Source: Mycolicibacterium aurum (GTDB lineage: Bacteria; Actinomycetota; Actinomycetes; Mycobacteriales; Mycobacteriaceae). From it: a stretch of 64,000 bases of DNA. The DNA is taken from assembly GCF_900637195.1 (NCBI RefSeq), contig NZ_LR134356.1, positions 868,001-932,000 of the forward strand. The letters run 5' to 3'. Shown here in pieces: positions 9,662 through 17,855 of the stretch (position 1 is its first letter; each line of letters starts with the position of its first letter). The notes under the pieces were generated by a model. That model searched no databases, was not told the origin of the DNA, and saw nothing but the letters and a program-made list of their open reading frames with translations. A program made the translations under genes and the position numbers.

Positions 9662-10372
9662 CAGCAGTCGGTCCGTACACTCGGCGGCGTGAGTGGTGGT
9701 GAATCGGGGGCGTCGAGTCTGCGGAAGGATGCTGAACGCAATCGGCGGCGGATCATCGAAGCGGCCCGCGAGCTGTGCGCCACCCGTGGGCTGGAGGCCA
9801 CGCTGAACGAGGTTGCCCACCACGCGAACCTGGGCGTCGGCACGGTGTATCGGCGCTTCCCGACCAAGGACCTGCTGTTCGAGGCCATCTTCCAGGACGG
9901 CATGGACCAACTGGTGGAGATCGCCGACGCGGCGTTGGAGATGGAGGATTCCTGGGAGGCCTTCGCGTCCTTGGTGTGGCAGCTGTGTGAGCTGACGGCC
10001 ACGGATCGCGGCCTGCGCGAGGCGGCCTTCAGCAAGGCCTACTGCGGGAGTTCGGTGGATGCCGGCCGCACCCGGCTCGACCCGCGGGTGGCGGTGCTGG
10101 TGGAGCGGGCGCAGCGCGACGGTCATCTGCGGCCGGAGGTGTCGTCGACGGATATGCCGCTGTTCGCGCTGATGGCCGGTGCGGTGAGCGAGTATGCCGG
10201 CGAGGTGTCGTCGGACCTCTGGCGTCGCTACGTCGGGGTGTTGTTGCAGGGCATGCGATGTCAGCCGGGCCAGGAGCCGCTGGAGGTGTCGGCGCTCGAT
10301 CACGACGAGCTGGAGGCTGCGATGTCGACGTGGCAGCCCACCGCGGCCACGGAATCCGGGCAGTCGTCGTAG
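9641..10372 (+). CDS. TetR family transcriptional regulator
   Basis: Up to 243 residues, or about 227 if the GTG at 9689 is used. The N-terminal helix-turn-helix is clear: RRRIIEAARELCATRGL, TLNEVAHHANLGVGTVYRRF, PTKDLLFEAIF. The C-terminal ligand-binding part is all-helical. Divergent placement against mmpS-mmpL suggests it represses that exporter and its own gene. TetR genes beside mmpS/mmpL pairs are known in other mycobacteria. The IS30 element lies just downstream of its stop. Confidence 0.88.
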   Translation: MDKSNLLQQSVRTLGGVSGGESGASSLRKDAERNRRRIIEAARELCATRGLEATLNEVAHHANLGVGTVYRRFPTKDLLFEAIFQDGMDQLVEIADAALEMEDSWEAFASLVWQLCELTATDRGLREAAFSKAYCGSSVDAGRTRLDPRVAVLVERAQRDGHLRPEVSSTDMPLFALMAGAVSEYAGEVSSDLWRRYVGVLLQGMRCQPGQEPLEVSALDHDELEAAMSTWQPTAATESGQSS

Positions 10373-10396
10373 TCGGTGGGCTGGCGGCGCGTCGAG

Positions 10397-10412
10397 CGTG
10401 GGCCCTATGCAC
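10397..10412. repeat. Left arm of a palindrome split by the IS30 element
   Basis: CGTGGGCCCTATGCAC at 10397-10412 pairs with 11750-11765 at 13 of 16 positions. Without the IS the arms would be about 18 nt apart and would form a hairpin between the convergent tetR and oxidoreductase genes, where a bidirectional terminator is expected. Confidence 0.55.
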
Positions 10413-10422
10413 GGTTTCGGCG

Positions 10423-10448
10423 GGCGGGTTCAAGGGATGGATGCAACA
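10423..10448 (+). repeat. Left terminal inverted repeat of the IS30 element
   Basis: The 26 bp begin GGCGGGTTCAAGG and match the inverted right end at 25 positions. The single difference is A against G near the middle. Confidence 0.92.
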
Positions 10449-10471
10449 CCCTTTGATTGAGGAGTGTTGCG

Positions 10472-11731
10472 ATGGGGTCCCATGCGATTCAGCCGGCGAC
10501 GGTGAAAGCGTTCTGGGCGCAGATTGGGTTGGGGCTCAATCCGGCTGAGGCTGCCTTCGCCGTCGGTGTGTCGCTGGGGGCGGCACGGAAGTGGCTGACC
10601 GACGCTGGTGGTGTGAAACAACGTGTGTACGAGGTGAAGATAGAGGGGCCCAAGCCCCGACTGACCCTCGAAGAGCGCATCCAAATTCAGGTCGGTGTGG
10701 GCCGTGATGAGTCACTGCGCTCGATCGGAGCGCGACTCGGGCGTGCGGCGTCGACGATCAAGCGTGAACTCGACAATAACGTCGAGAACCGCTACGACGG
10801 ACGCAAGTCGGGTTACCGCCGCAAGAAGGCTTTCGGTGCGCGCCAGAGCGGTAGCACCTCGACGGTGCGCTATGACGCATTGGCTGGTGAGCGGTCGGCG
10901 GCGAGGCGGGCGCGACGCCCCAAGCGAGGAAAGCTCGCCGCCAATGACACCTTGCGCGACGAGGTGCAGACTCGGTTGAAGCTGCGTCATAGTCCGCGCC
11001 AGATCGCGCGCCGGTTGCGCAGCGACTTCCCCGACGATCTGGAGATGTGGGTGTCACACGAGGCCATCTACCAGTCCATCTACGTCCAAGGGCGCGGATC
11101 GCTGCGCCGTGAGCTGCACCAGTGCTTGCGGACCAAGCGGGCCATTCGCCGGCCTCGGCGCCAGCCCGAGACCCGCCGCGGTCGGATCCCGGGCATGGTT
11201 AACATCAGCGAACGCCCGGCCGAGGTCGCCGACCGTGCAGTGCCCGGGCACTGGGAGGGTGACCTGATCATCGGCAGCACCACATCCGGATCTGCGATCG
11301 GCACCTTGGTCGAGCGCGCCACCCGGTTCGTCATGCTGCTTCATCTGCCCGACAACCACGGTGCGGTCGCAGTCCAAGACGCCATCGTGGAGAAGATGAC
11401 CGAGCTGCCAGAGCACCTACGGCGTTCTCTGACCTGGGATCAGGGCAAGGAAATGGCCAACCACATCGCCATCGCCGCCGCAGCCGATCTCGACATCTAC
11501 TTCTGCGATCCGCACTCACCCTGGCAGCGTGGCACCAACGAGAACACCAATGGGCTACTGCGTCAGTACTTTCCGAAGGGGACCGACCTCTCGCTGCACG
11601 GTCCCGGCATCCTTGACAACGTCGCCGCCGAACTCAACGGCCGACCCCGCCAGACACTGAACTGGAGAACACCCGCCGAAGCCCTCAACGAACTACTCTC
11701 AAAACCGCCAGCTGTTGCATCCACCCCTTGA
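10472..11731 (+). CDS. IS30 family transposase
   Basis: A 419-residue transposase. The N-terminus has helix-turn-helix segments (NPAEAAFAVGVSLGAARKWL and ESLRSIGARLGRAASTIKREL). The catalytic part has VPGHWEGDLIIGS with the first Asp, SLTWDQGKEMANH with the second Asp, and PWQRGTNENTNGLLRQYFPKG with the final Glu, the IS30-type DDE set. ATG 10472 follows GAGGAG, while the frame remains open a few codons upstream. The stop codon lies inside the right terminal repeat. Confidence 0.93.
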   Translation: MGSHAIQPATVKAFWAQIGLGLNPAEAAFAVGVSLGAARKWLTDAGGVKQRVYEVKIEGPKPRLTLEERIQIQVGVGRDESLRSIGARLGRAASTIKRELDNNVENRYDGRKSGYRRKKAFGARQSGSTSTVRYDALAGERSAARRARRPKRGKLAANDTLRDEVQTRLKLRHSPRQIARRLRSDFPDDLEMWVSHEAIYQSIYVQGRGSLRRELHQCLRTKRAIRRPRRQPETRRGRIPGMVNISERPAEVADRAVPGHWEGDLIIGSTTSGSAIGTLVERATRFVMLLHLPDNHGAVAVQDAIVEKMTELPEHLRRSLTWDQGKEMANHIAIAAAADLDIYFCDPHSPWQRGTNENTNGLLRQYFPKGTDLSLHGPGILDNVAAELNGRPRQTLNWRTPAEALNELLSKPPAVASTP

Positions 11732-11738
11732 ACCCGCC
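11713..11738 (-). repeat. Right terminal inverted repeat of the IS30 element
   Basis: Inverted partner of 10423-10448. It contains the last codon and stop of the transposase. The flanking GCG at 11739 duplicates the one before the left end. Confidence 0.92.
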
Positions 11739-11749
11739 GCGCGAATTGC

Positions 11750-11765
11750 GTGCATAACCCCCACG
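11750..11765. repeat. Right arm of a palindrome split by the IS30 element
   Basis: GTGCATAACCCCCACG pairs with 10397-10412 at 13 of 16 positions. It is the other half of the hairpin into whose loop the IS30 element jumped. Confidence 0.55.
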
Positions 11766-11787
11766 TTCGGCGGCTAAGGACCCGCCG

Positions 11788-12873
11788 TCAGCGCTGCACC
11801 GGCACCCACGCCCCCAGGCGCGCACTCTCGGCGATCGCCTCGCCGACGATGATCTGCTCGAAGCCGTCGTTGAACGTCGGATAATCGGGCTGCTCCGCCG
11901 GTCTGCCCACCTCGATGTCGGCGTAGACCGCGCGGAACAACGCCTTGAACGCATCGGGGTAGCCCTGCGCGTGGCCGGCCGGGTAGTCGCCGGCCGAGCG
12001 CAGCTGAATCCGGTTGGGCGCGTCGCGATATCCGATCCACAGCTGCTCGGGACTCTCCAAGTCCCACGCCAGCGACGCTGCAGCACCGCTGACCTCGAAG
12101 GCCAGGTGGTTCTTCCGTCCGGGCGATACCTGCGAGAGCGTGAGCACGCCGCGGGCCCCGCCGTCGAAGCGCAGCAGGATCCCGGCCATGTCCTCCGTCG
12201 TCACGTCCACCGGCTCGGTGTCGCCGGTCGACACAGCGAACGTCTCCACCGAACCGGTCGGGCGTTGCCGCGTCGGCAGCACCGTCGTCAGGTCGGCCAT
12301 CACCGACTCGATCCGCTGACCGGTCACGAAGCTCACGAGATCCAGCCAGTGCGAACCGATGTCGCCGACCACCCGCAGCGGTCCGCCGGCGGCGGGGTCC
12401 AGCCGCCAGTTCCAGTCGGTGTCCTTCGACAGCCAGTCCTGCAGGTAGGTCCCGGTGACGAGGCGGACCGCGCCCACCGATCCCGCCTCGACGCGCAGTG
12501 CGGCGTCCTGGCACAGCGGGTAGAAGCGGTTGATGAAGCAGACGGCGTTGACCAGCCCGCGTTCTGTTGCGGCAGCGCACAGTTGGTGTGCCTCGGCGGG
12601 GGTGAGCGCCAGCGGCTTCTCGCACACCACGTGCTTGCCGGCCTGCAGCGCCGCCAGTGCCTGCTCGAAGTGCACGTGGTTGGGCGTGCAGATGTGGACG
12701 ACGTCGACGCGGTCGTCGGCGAGCATCTCGTCAAAGCCGGGGTAGGTGGGCGCGAAGTCCACCTCCCGGTCGGAGGAGGATCCGACGACGCCGCGGACCT
12801 GAACCCTGATGCGGGCCAACGCTTCCGCGTGGGTGCGGGCCATGAACCCGGTGCCGACGATGGCTGCTCTCAT
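11788..12873 (-). CDS. Gfo/Idh/MocA family NAD(P)-dependent oxidoreductase
   Basis: A 361-residue protein, probably a sugar or polyol dehydrogenase. The N-terminal Rossmann fold has AAIVGTGFMARTHAEAL, followed by DVVHICTPNHVHFEQALAALQAGKHVVCEKPLA with the conserved EKP lysine. The C-terminal alpha/beta domain includes GDIGSHWLDLVSFVTGQ. The ATG at 12873 overlaps the upstream permease stop (ATGA). As the last gene of an ABC-importer operon, it likely oxidises the imported substrate. The exact substrate is unknown; inositol-like or other sugar derivatives are typical. Confidence 0.9.
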   Translation of the reverse strand: MRAAIVGTGFMARTHAEALARIRVQVRGVVGSSSDREVDFAPTYPGFDEMLADDRVDVVHICTPNHVHFEQALAALQAGKHVVCEKPLALTPAEAHQLCAAATERGLVNAVCFINRFYPLCQDAALRVEAGSVGAVRLVTGTYLQDWLSKDTDWNWRLDPAAGGPLRVVGDIGSHWLDLVSFVTGQRIESVMADLTTVLPTRQRPTGSVETFAVSTGDTEPVDVTTEDMAGILLRFDGGARGVLTLSQVSPGRKNHLAFEVSGAAASLAWDLESPEQLWIGYRDAPNRIQLRSAGDYPAGHAQGYPDAFKALFRAVYADIEVGRPAEQPDYPTFNDGFEQIIVGEAIAESARLGAWVPVQR

Positions 12874-13658
12874 GACCGGAACAGGAACCTTTCCACTTTG
12901 CCCAGGCGCAGCACGACCGCGAACGCCAACGCCACCACGGCGATGAAGAACGCCGACACCGCGCCCAGCGCGGGCGAGATCGCGCCACGCAGACCCGAGT
13001 ACACGAACACCGGCAGGGTCTGGTTGTCGATGGTGGTCAGCACCTGGCTGACCACGAAGTCGGTGATGCTCAGCACGAACACGACCAGTGCGCCCGTCAC
13101 GATGCCGGGGGCCAGCAGGGGGAGGCGCACGAACAGGAACTGTTCCACAGGATCGGCGCCCAGGGTGGCGGCTGCGGGAACCAGGTTGGGATCGGTGTCC
13201 TCGACCGCGGCCAAGACCGTCCACAGCATGAACGGAAAACACGTCACCGCGACGGCCACCGCGACCGCGGTCAGGCTGCCCCGGACGCCGAGCTGCCCGT
13301 ACAGGTCGAAGTAGGCGAACGCGGTGACGATCGTCGGCGACGACAGCCCCAGCGACAGCAGCACCGTGAACAGCGTTCGGCTGTACCGGCCGACGGTGGG
13401 TAGGGCCAGCGCGGCCGGCACTCCGCACACCACGTTCACCACCACGCTGATGCCGGCGACGTAGAGGCTGTTGCCCAGCGCCGTCCATACGGCGGCGTTG
13501 GTGAACATCTCGCTGTACCAGTGAGTGGTAAAGCCCTGCGGCGGGAACGTCATGACCTCGCCCGCCGACAGCGACGCGATCACCACCAGCACGGTGGGTG
13601 CCAGCAGCGGGATCAGTGCGCAGCCGGTGACGACGGTGGCCAGCCGGACGCGCTTCAC
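12870..13658 (-). CDS. ABC transporter permease, PotC-like
   Basis: A 262-residue inner membrane permease with six hydrophobic segments and the EAA-type cytoplasmic loop (VPAAATLGADPVEQFLFVRLPLLAPGIV), which contacts the ATPase. The PotC/CysW-type fold matches spermidine/putrescine, iron(III) and sugar-related importers. It overlaps both neighbours by 4 bp, so translation is coupled. It pairs with the permease encoded upstream. Confidence 0.9.
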   Translation of the reverse strand: MKRVRLATVVTGCALIPLLAPTVLVVIASLSAGEVMTFPPQGFTTHWYSEMFTNAAVWTALGNSLYVAGISVVVNVVCGVPAALALPTVGRYSRTLFTVLLSLGLSSPTIVTAFAYFDLYGQLGVRGSLTAVAVAVAVTCFPFMLWTVLAAVEDTDPNLVPAAATLGADPVEQFLFVRLPLLAPGIVTGALVVFVLSITDFVVSQVLTTIDNQTLPVFVYSGLRGAISPALGAVSAFFIAVVALAFAVVLRLGKVERFLFRS

Positions 13659-14590
13659 CGTCGTCTCCTGGCGCGCCCGAGCACGAGGATCACCGCGGTG
13701 CCGAGGCTGACGATGAGCAGCAGCGCGATACCGATGGCCGCGCCCTGGGCCGGGTTGCCGAGGCCGAGGTAGCGGTCCTGCAGGAAGTTGGACACGAAGT
13801 TGTTCAGGCCCCGGCCGAGGATGGCGGGGTCGGCGAACGCGGCCATGGTGAGCGCGAAGCAGGCGGCGAAGGCGGCGACGATCCCGACGCGCAGCTGGGG
13901 CAGCGTGATCCGCAGGAACACGGTGTGCGGTTTGGCGCCGAGAGTGGCTGCGGCAGCGCTGAGTTCAGGATTGATGCGCAGCACGGCGGGCAGCAGCACG
14001 ATGACGGCCGCGGGCAGCAGGATCTGCACGATGCCGATCCCGATGCCCCACAGGCCGCCCACCAGTCGCAGACCGGTCAGCCATTCGAGTGGGCCGCCGG
14101 GCCCGATGGTCACGAGCAGGCCGAACGTGCGGGTGATGTCACCGGTCAGCAGCGGCACGAACACGCCGATGAGCAGCGCCAGCCGCAGCCAGCGTCGTCG
14201 CACCCGGGTCAGCGTCAGCGCGTAGGGGATCGCGATCGCGACGGCCACCAGCGGCGCCAGCACGGCCATCGTCAGCGACCGGGTCAGCACGGTGTGGAAC
14301 TGGGGGTCGGCGGCCAGGTCGGTGTACTGGGTCAGCGACAGGTCGCCCTGCACGGCCAGGAAGCTGTCGTAGGAGTGCAGGCTGCTCCACAGCAGCACCC
14401 CGAGCCCAGCGACCAGCGACGCGGCCAGCAGCAGCCCGGGCACCAGGGCCACGACCCGGCTCAGCCGGGTCGGCACCACCGCGCCGAACGCGCCGCGGAC
14501 GGTGATAAGCGCATCGACGAGCCGCCACAGCGGGGAGCGCGCGTCGGACGGGAGTTCCTGCCAGCGGTCGGACACCGCGCGGGAATGCAT
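13655..14590 (-). CDS. ABC transporter permease, PotB-like
   Basis: A 311-residue permease with an N-terminal cytoplasmic extension, about six membrane helices and the EAA loop (SAAAATLGAKPHTVFLRITLPQLRVGIV). It forms the heterodimeric channel with the PotC-like permease, which it overlaps by 4 bp. The ATPase gene ends 3 bp upstream of its start codon. Confidence 0.9.
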   Translation of the reverse strand: MHSRAVSDRWQELPSDARSPLWRLVDALITVRGAFGAVVPTRLSRVVALVPGLLLAASLVAGLGVLLWSSLHSYDSFLAVQGDLSLTQYTDLAADPQFHTVLTRSLTMAVLAPLVAVAIAIPYALTLTRVRRRWLRLALLIGVFVPLLTGDITRTFGLLVTIGPGGPLEWLTGLRLVGGLWGIGIGIVQILLPAAVIVLLPAVLRINPELSAAAATLGAKPHTVFLRITLPQLRVGIVAAFAACFALTMAAFADPAILGRGLNNFVSNFLQDRYLGLGNPAQGAAIGIALLLIVSLGTAVILVLGRARRRR

Positions 14591-14593
14591 GGG

Positions 14594-15655
14594 TCAGGCC
14601 TGCGTGACGATCGGGACGTCGGCGGCGTTCCACGCGACGACGACGGGGTCGCCGACGTCGTGCGGGGCGGCGTTGCGGCCGGCGGGGATGTGTACGGCCG
14701 CGGTGGGCCCGCAGTCCAGGCGCACCTGATAGAACGTGCCCTGGCCGTCGAAGGAGGAGAACAGCACCTCGCCGGGCAGGCCGTTGTCGTAGCAGTGCCG
14801 TGAGTCGGCGGCGACCAGACGCAGGCGTTCGGGGCGCATGACGGCGGTGGCCTTGCCGAGCGGCACCGCGGGCCCGACGGCGACGGTGACGGTGGGGCAG
14901 CGCAGCGTGCCCGCGGTGGTGATGTCGCCTTCGAGCAGCAGCGGATCGCCGAGGAAGCCGGCGACGAACGTCGTAGCGGGGTTGGCGTAGAGGTCGGTGC
15001 CGGGCCCGCACTGCACGATGCGGCCGGCGTCCATGACGGCGATGCGGTCGCTGACCATCAGCGCCTCGCGCTGGTCGTGGGTGACGTTGACGATGGTGAC
15101 GCCGAGCTCGCGGTGGATGCGGGTGAGCTCCAGCTGCATGGACTCACGCAGCCGCCGGTCGAGGGCGGACAGCGGTTCGTCGAGCAGCAGGATCCGCGGC
15201 TCGTACACCAGGGCGCGGGCCAGGGCGACGCGCTGGCTCTGCCCGCCGGACAGCTCGCTGACGGCGCGGTGCTGCAGGTCGGGTAGCTGCACCAGGTCCA
15301 GCGCCTCGGTGACCCGGCGGGCGATCTCCTTGCGGCCGACCCGGCGCATCCGCAGCGGGAAGGCGACGTTGTCGCCGACCGACAGGTGCGGGAACAGCGC
15401 CAGCGACTGGAACACGACGCCGAGTTCGCGGGTGTGGGCCGGGCGGCCGGCCATGCTGCGTCCGCCGATCACCACGTCGCCGCTGTCGGCGTCGAGGAGG
15501 CCGGCGATGATGCGCAGCAGGGTCGACTTGCCCGACCCGGACGGGCCCAGCAGGGTGAAGAACTCGCCGTCGCCGATCTCGACCGAGACGTCGTCGAGCA
15601 CGGTGAGATGGCCGTACGTCTTACCGACGTGGTCCACCCGGATGGCGGCGGTCAT
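14594..15655 (-). CDS. ABC transporter ATP-binding protein, PotA-like
   Basis: About 353 residues, an ABC importer ATPase of the PotA/FbpC/MalK kind. It has Walker A GPSGSGKST, Q-loop VVFQSLALFPHLSV, signature ELSGGQSQRVALARAL, Walker B RILLLDEPLSALD and the H-loop (NVTHDQREAL). A C-terminal TOBE-like beta domain follows. ATG 15655 (MTAAIRVDHVGKTYG) begins at the first conserved strand and is preferred over the upstream in-frame ATG at 15712, which would overlap the binding-protein gene. Confidence 0.92.
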   Translation of the reverse strand: MTAAIRVDHVGKTYGHLTVLDDVSVEIGDGEFFTLLGPSGSGKSTLLRIIAGLLDADSGDVVIGGRSMAGRPAHTRELGVVFQSLALFPHLSVGDNVAFPLRMRRVGRKEIARRVTEALDLVQLPDLQHRAVSELSGGQSQRVALARALVYEPRILLLDEPLSALDRRLRESMQLELTRIHRELGVTIVNVTHDQREALMVSDRIAVMDAGRIVQCGPGTDLYANPATTFVAGFLGDPLLLEGDITTAGTLRCPTVTVAVGPAVPLGKATAVMRPERLRLVAADSRHCYDNGLPGEVLFSSFDGQGTFYQVRLDCGPTAAVHIPAGRNAAPHDVGDPVVVAWNAADVPIVTQA

Positions 15656-15665
15656 CTGTGGAAAC

Positions 15666-16808
15666 CTAGCGACCGATCGCGGCGTCGAAGGCCTTCTGCC
15701 ACGCTTCGTCATTCTTCGCCATCAGCGGCACCGGCGCCACGATCGCCTTGACGGCTTCCAGGTCCTCGGCGGTCCGCGGGAACACGGCCTTGTTGTCGGA
15801 CATGTAAGCGGGCACGGTGGCGTCGGGGTTGACCGGAATCAGGCCCAGCTTCTCGGCGACGGTCGACTGCACGTCCGGGTCCAGCAGGTAGTTCGCGAAA
15901 ACCTGGGCGTAGTAGGCGTTCTCGTCGGGGATGCCTTTGTGGATGTAGTAGGCGTCGCCGACGACGTAGATGCCTTCGGCCGGTGCGACGAGCGCGACGG
16001 GCGCGCCGGCGTTCTGGGCCTGGATGCCGGAGCCGGTGTTGCTGATGGCGACCTTGACCGAGCCGTTGGTCAGCGCGGTGACGACGTCGGCGTTGGAGCC
16101 GAGTTGGGCCAAATTGGGCCGCAGTTCGGAGATCTTGGCCCAGACGGGGTCCATGCCGGCGGGCGGGTTCTCGGCGGGGTCGACGCCCATCGACTGGGCG
16201 AAGCCGAACGCGGTGGACGAGTAGATGGTGTCGACGGCCAGGCTTTCGCGCAGTTCGGGCTTGAACAGGTCGTCCCACGTCTTCAGCGTCGCCGGGTCCA
16301 CCAGATCGGTGCGCACGATGAACGGCACGGTCAGCGTGTAGGGGTTGACGTAGTTCCAGGGGCCGTCGGTGTGGTCGGGCGGGGCGGCGGTCTCGGCGGT
16401 CACCTTCTCCAGGTTGGGCACGAGCTCGGGGTTGAGCGGAATGGTCCATCCGCGTGCGGCATTGGTGTAGGCGCGCTGCTGGGCGTTGAAGCTGGCGTCG
16501 GCGCTGGGGCGCTGGTTGGCCGAGATCTCCTGGTTCAGCTTGGTGTAGCTGACGGCTTCGTCGGTGGTGTCCCAGACGATCGGGATGCCGGTGGCTTCGG
16601 TGAATTTCGCGGCGGCGGTGTCGGCGTAGACCTTCTCCTGGTCGCCGCTCCAGATGCGGATGACGAGGCGGTCGGGTTTGGTGGCGGGTTCGGCTGTACT
16701 GCCGGTGGTTTCGCTGGCGGTGGTGTCCTCGGAGCTGCTGCAGGCGGTAAAGCCGGTCATCGCAACGAGACTGACCGCTGCGACGGCGATGACGGATCTG
16801 ATTCTCAT
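15666..16808 (-). CDS. ABC transporter solute-binding lipoprotein
   Basis: A 380-residue extracellular substrate-binding protein. The signal peptide ends in a lipobox (MTGFTAC), so it is a membrane-anchored lipoprotein. The mature protein has the PotD/FbpA-type two-lobe pattern (VIRIWSGDQEKVYADTAAAK at the start; later DLFKPELRESLAVD and YIHKGIPDENAYYAQ). ATG 16808 has a CAGGAG ribosome site; the open frame upstream belongs to another frame of the next gene. It starts 15 bp after the isomerase gene and feeds the two permeases. Confidence 0.92.
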   Translation of the reverse strand: MRIRSVIAVAAVSLVAMTGFTACSSSEDTTASETTGSTAEPATKPDRLVIRIWSGDQEKVYADTAAAKFTEATGIPIVWDTTDEAVSYTKLNQEISANQRPSADASFNAQQRAYTNAARGWTIPLNPELVPNLEKVTAETAAPPDHTDGPWNYVNPYTLTVPFIVRTDLVDPATLKTWDDLFKPELRESLAVDTIYSSTAFGFAQSMGVDPAENPPAGMDPVWAKISELRPNLAQLGSNADVVTALTNGSVKVAISNTGSGIQAQNAGAPVALVAPAEGIYVVGDAYYIHKGIPDENAYYAQVFANYLLDPDVQSTVAEKLGLIPVNPDATVPAYMSDNKAVFPRTAEDLEAVKAIVAPVPLMAKNDEAWQKAFDAAIGR

Positions 16809-16822
16809 GGCTGGCTCCTGTG

Positions 16823-17779
16823 CTAGTGGGGAAGGAGTGCGGTGGAGTCCAGCGGCATCATCGGCGCCAGGCAGCGGTATCCCAAAACCAGTGCGTTGGG
16901 CTCTTTTCCGAGCATCTCGACGATGTCGGCCTCGCCCTCGATGTGGGCCATCGCGGCGGCGGCGAACACCTCGTCCTCGTGCTCGATGTCGATGTTGCCC
17001 GCGTAGCCGACCTCGGTGAGGGCGGTGATGACGCGTCGCCAGTCGATGACGCCCCAGCCGGGGGCGCGGAACCGCCACCAGCCGTTGCCGAATCCCTGCA
17101 GCGGGCCGAAGGCCTGGCCGTAGAAGCCGAGCCGGCCGCGCTTGCGCTCGTCGATGTCGATGTCCTTGGCGTGGAAGTGCACGATCCGGTCACCGAAGTC
17201 GTAGATGGCCTGGATGTGGTCGATGCCGAGGAACACCAGGTGCGACGGGTCGATTTCCAGACCGAGGGCGGGGGAGGGGACGGCCTCGAACATGGCCTGC
17301 CAGATCTCGGGGCTGAAGGCCAGGTTCTCGCCGGTGCGCTCCTTGTGGTTGAGCATCGGGCAGTTCTCGATGGCGATTTTGATGCCGAGATCCTCGGCCT
17401 CCACGCAGAAGTCGGAGAACAGGTCGGCCCACGGGTCCATGCACTGCTCGACGGTCAACCCGGGGGTCATGCCGGCGAACGTGCACACCGCGGGGACCTC
17501 CATGCGGGCGGCCAGCTGCATGACCTTGCGGAAGTAGCGCTTGTATTCGGCGGCTTCGTCTTTGTCGGCGGCCAGGTAGTTGGGGTAGTAGCCCAGCGCG
17601 GAGATCTGGATGTCGCGGTCGTCGAGGTCAACGCGGATCTCTTTGATGCGCTCGTCGGTGATCTCGTCGGCGTTGAGCGCCGACTGCGGCCAGGCGGACA
17701 GCTCCATCGAGGTGAAGCCCGTGGTCTGGGCGAACTGCGCGATGTCGGCGCTGTAGTCGGTGTAGAAACCGAGCCTCAT
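16823..17779 (-). CDS. Sugar phosphate isomerase/epimerase (AP endonuclease family 2 TIM barrel)
   Basis: A 318-residue TIM-barrel protein. It shows the xylose isomerase-like pattern: GFYTDYSADIAQFAQTTGFTSMEL at the first strand, IAIENCPM with the metal-ligand Glu, LEIDPSHLVFLGID with Asp/His, and IVHFHAKDID then NIDIEHEDE. It is the first gene of the catabolic operon and is divergent from the ROK regulator, so it probably isomerises or epimerises the imported sugar or its keto derivative. Confidence 0.88.
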   Translation of the reverse strand: MRLGFYTDYSADIAQFAQTTGFTSMELSAWPQSALNADEITDERIKEIRVDLDDRDIQISALGYYPNYLAADKDEAAEYKRYFRKVMQLAARMEVPAVCTFAGMTPGLTVEQCMDPWADLFSDFCVEAEDLGIKIAIENCPMLNHKERTGENLAFSPEIWQAMFEAVPSPALGLEIDPSHLVFLGIDHIQAIYDFGDRIVHFHAKDIDIDERKRGRLGFYGQAFGPLQGFGNGWWRFRAPGWGVIDWRRVITALTEVGYAGNIDIEHEDEVFAAAAMAHIEGEADIVEMLGKEPNALVLGYRCLAPMMPLDSTALLPH

Positions 17780-17799
17780 TGTCTTCCCTCACAGAGTTT

Positions 17800-17833
17800 G
17801 GGTCTTGCTGGTGATCTTGAACCTATGAGACCC
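17800..17833. promoter_or_regulatory. Candidate operator between the catabolic operon and the ROK gene
   Basis: GGGTCT at 17800-17805 is inverted as AGACCC at 17828-17833 in the 76-bp divergent promoter region. A TGTCTAGAACA near-palindrome follows at about 17844. Either could bind the ROK regulator. The repeats are short, so confidence is low. Confidence 0.3.
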
Positions 17834-17855
17834 TTCTGTCCGTGTCTAGAACAAC

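Larger units (their letters stand above)
10423..11738 (+). mobile_element. IS30-family insertion sequence, apparently intact
   Basis: A 1316-bp element bounded by 26-bp terminal inverted repeats (10423-10448 and 11713-11738) with a single mismatch. It is flanked by GCG at 10420-10422 and 11739-11741, which fits a short target duplication. It carries one full-length transposase gene reading left to right with no frameshift, so it may still be mobile. It sits between tetR and a convergent oxidoreductase gene and breaks neither. Confidence 0.93.

Noticed and set aside
11788..13488. 566-codon frame as a fused permease-oxidoreductase
   Set aside because: The upstream half is a shadow of the permease gene; the true oxidoreductase starts at ATG 12873 with an ATGA overlap.
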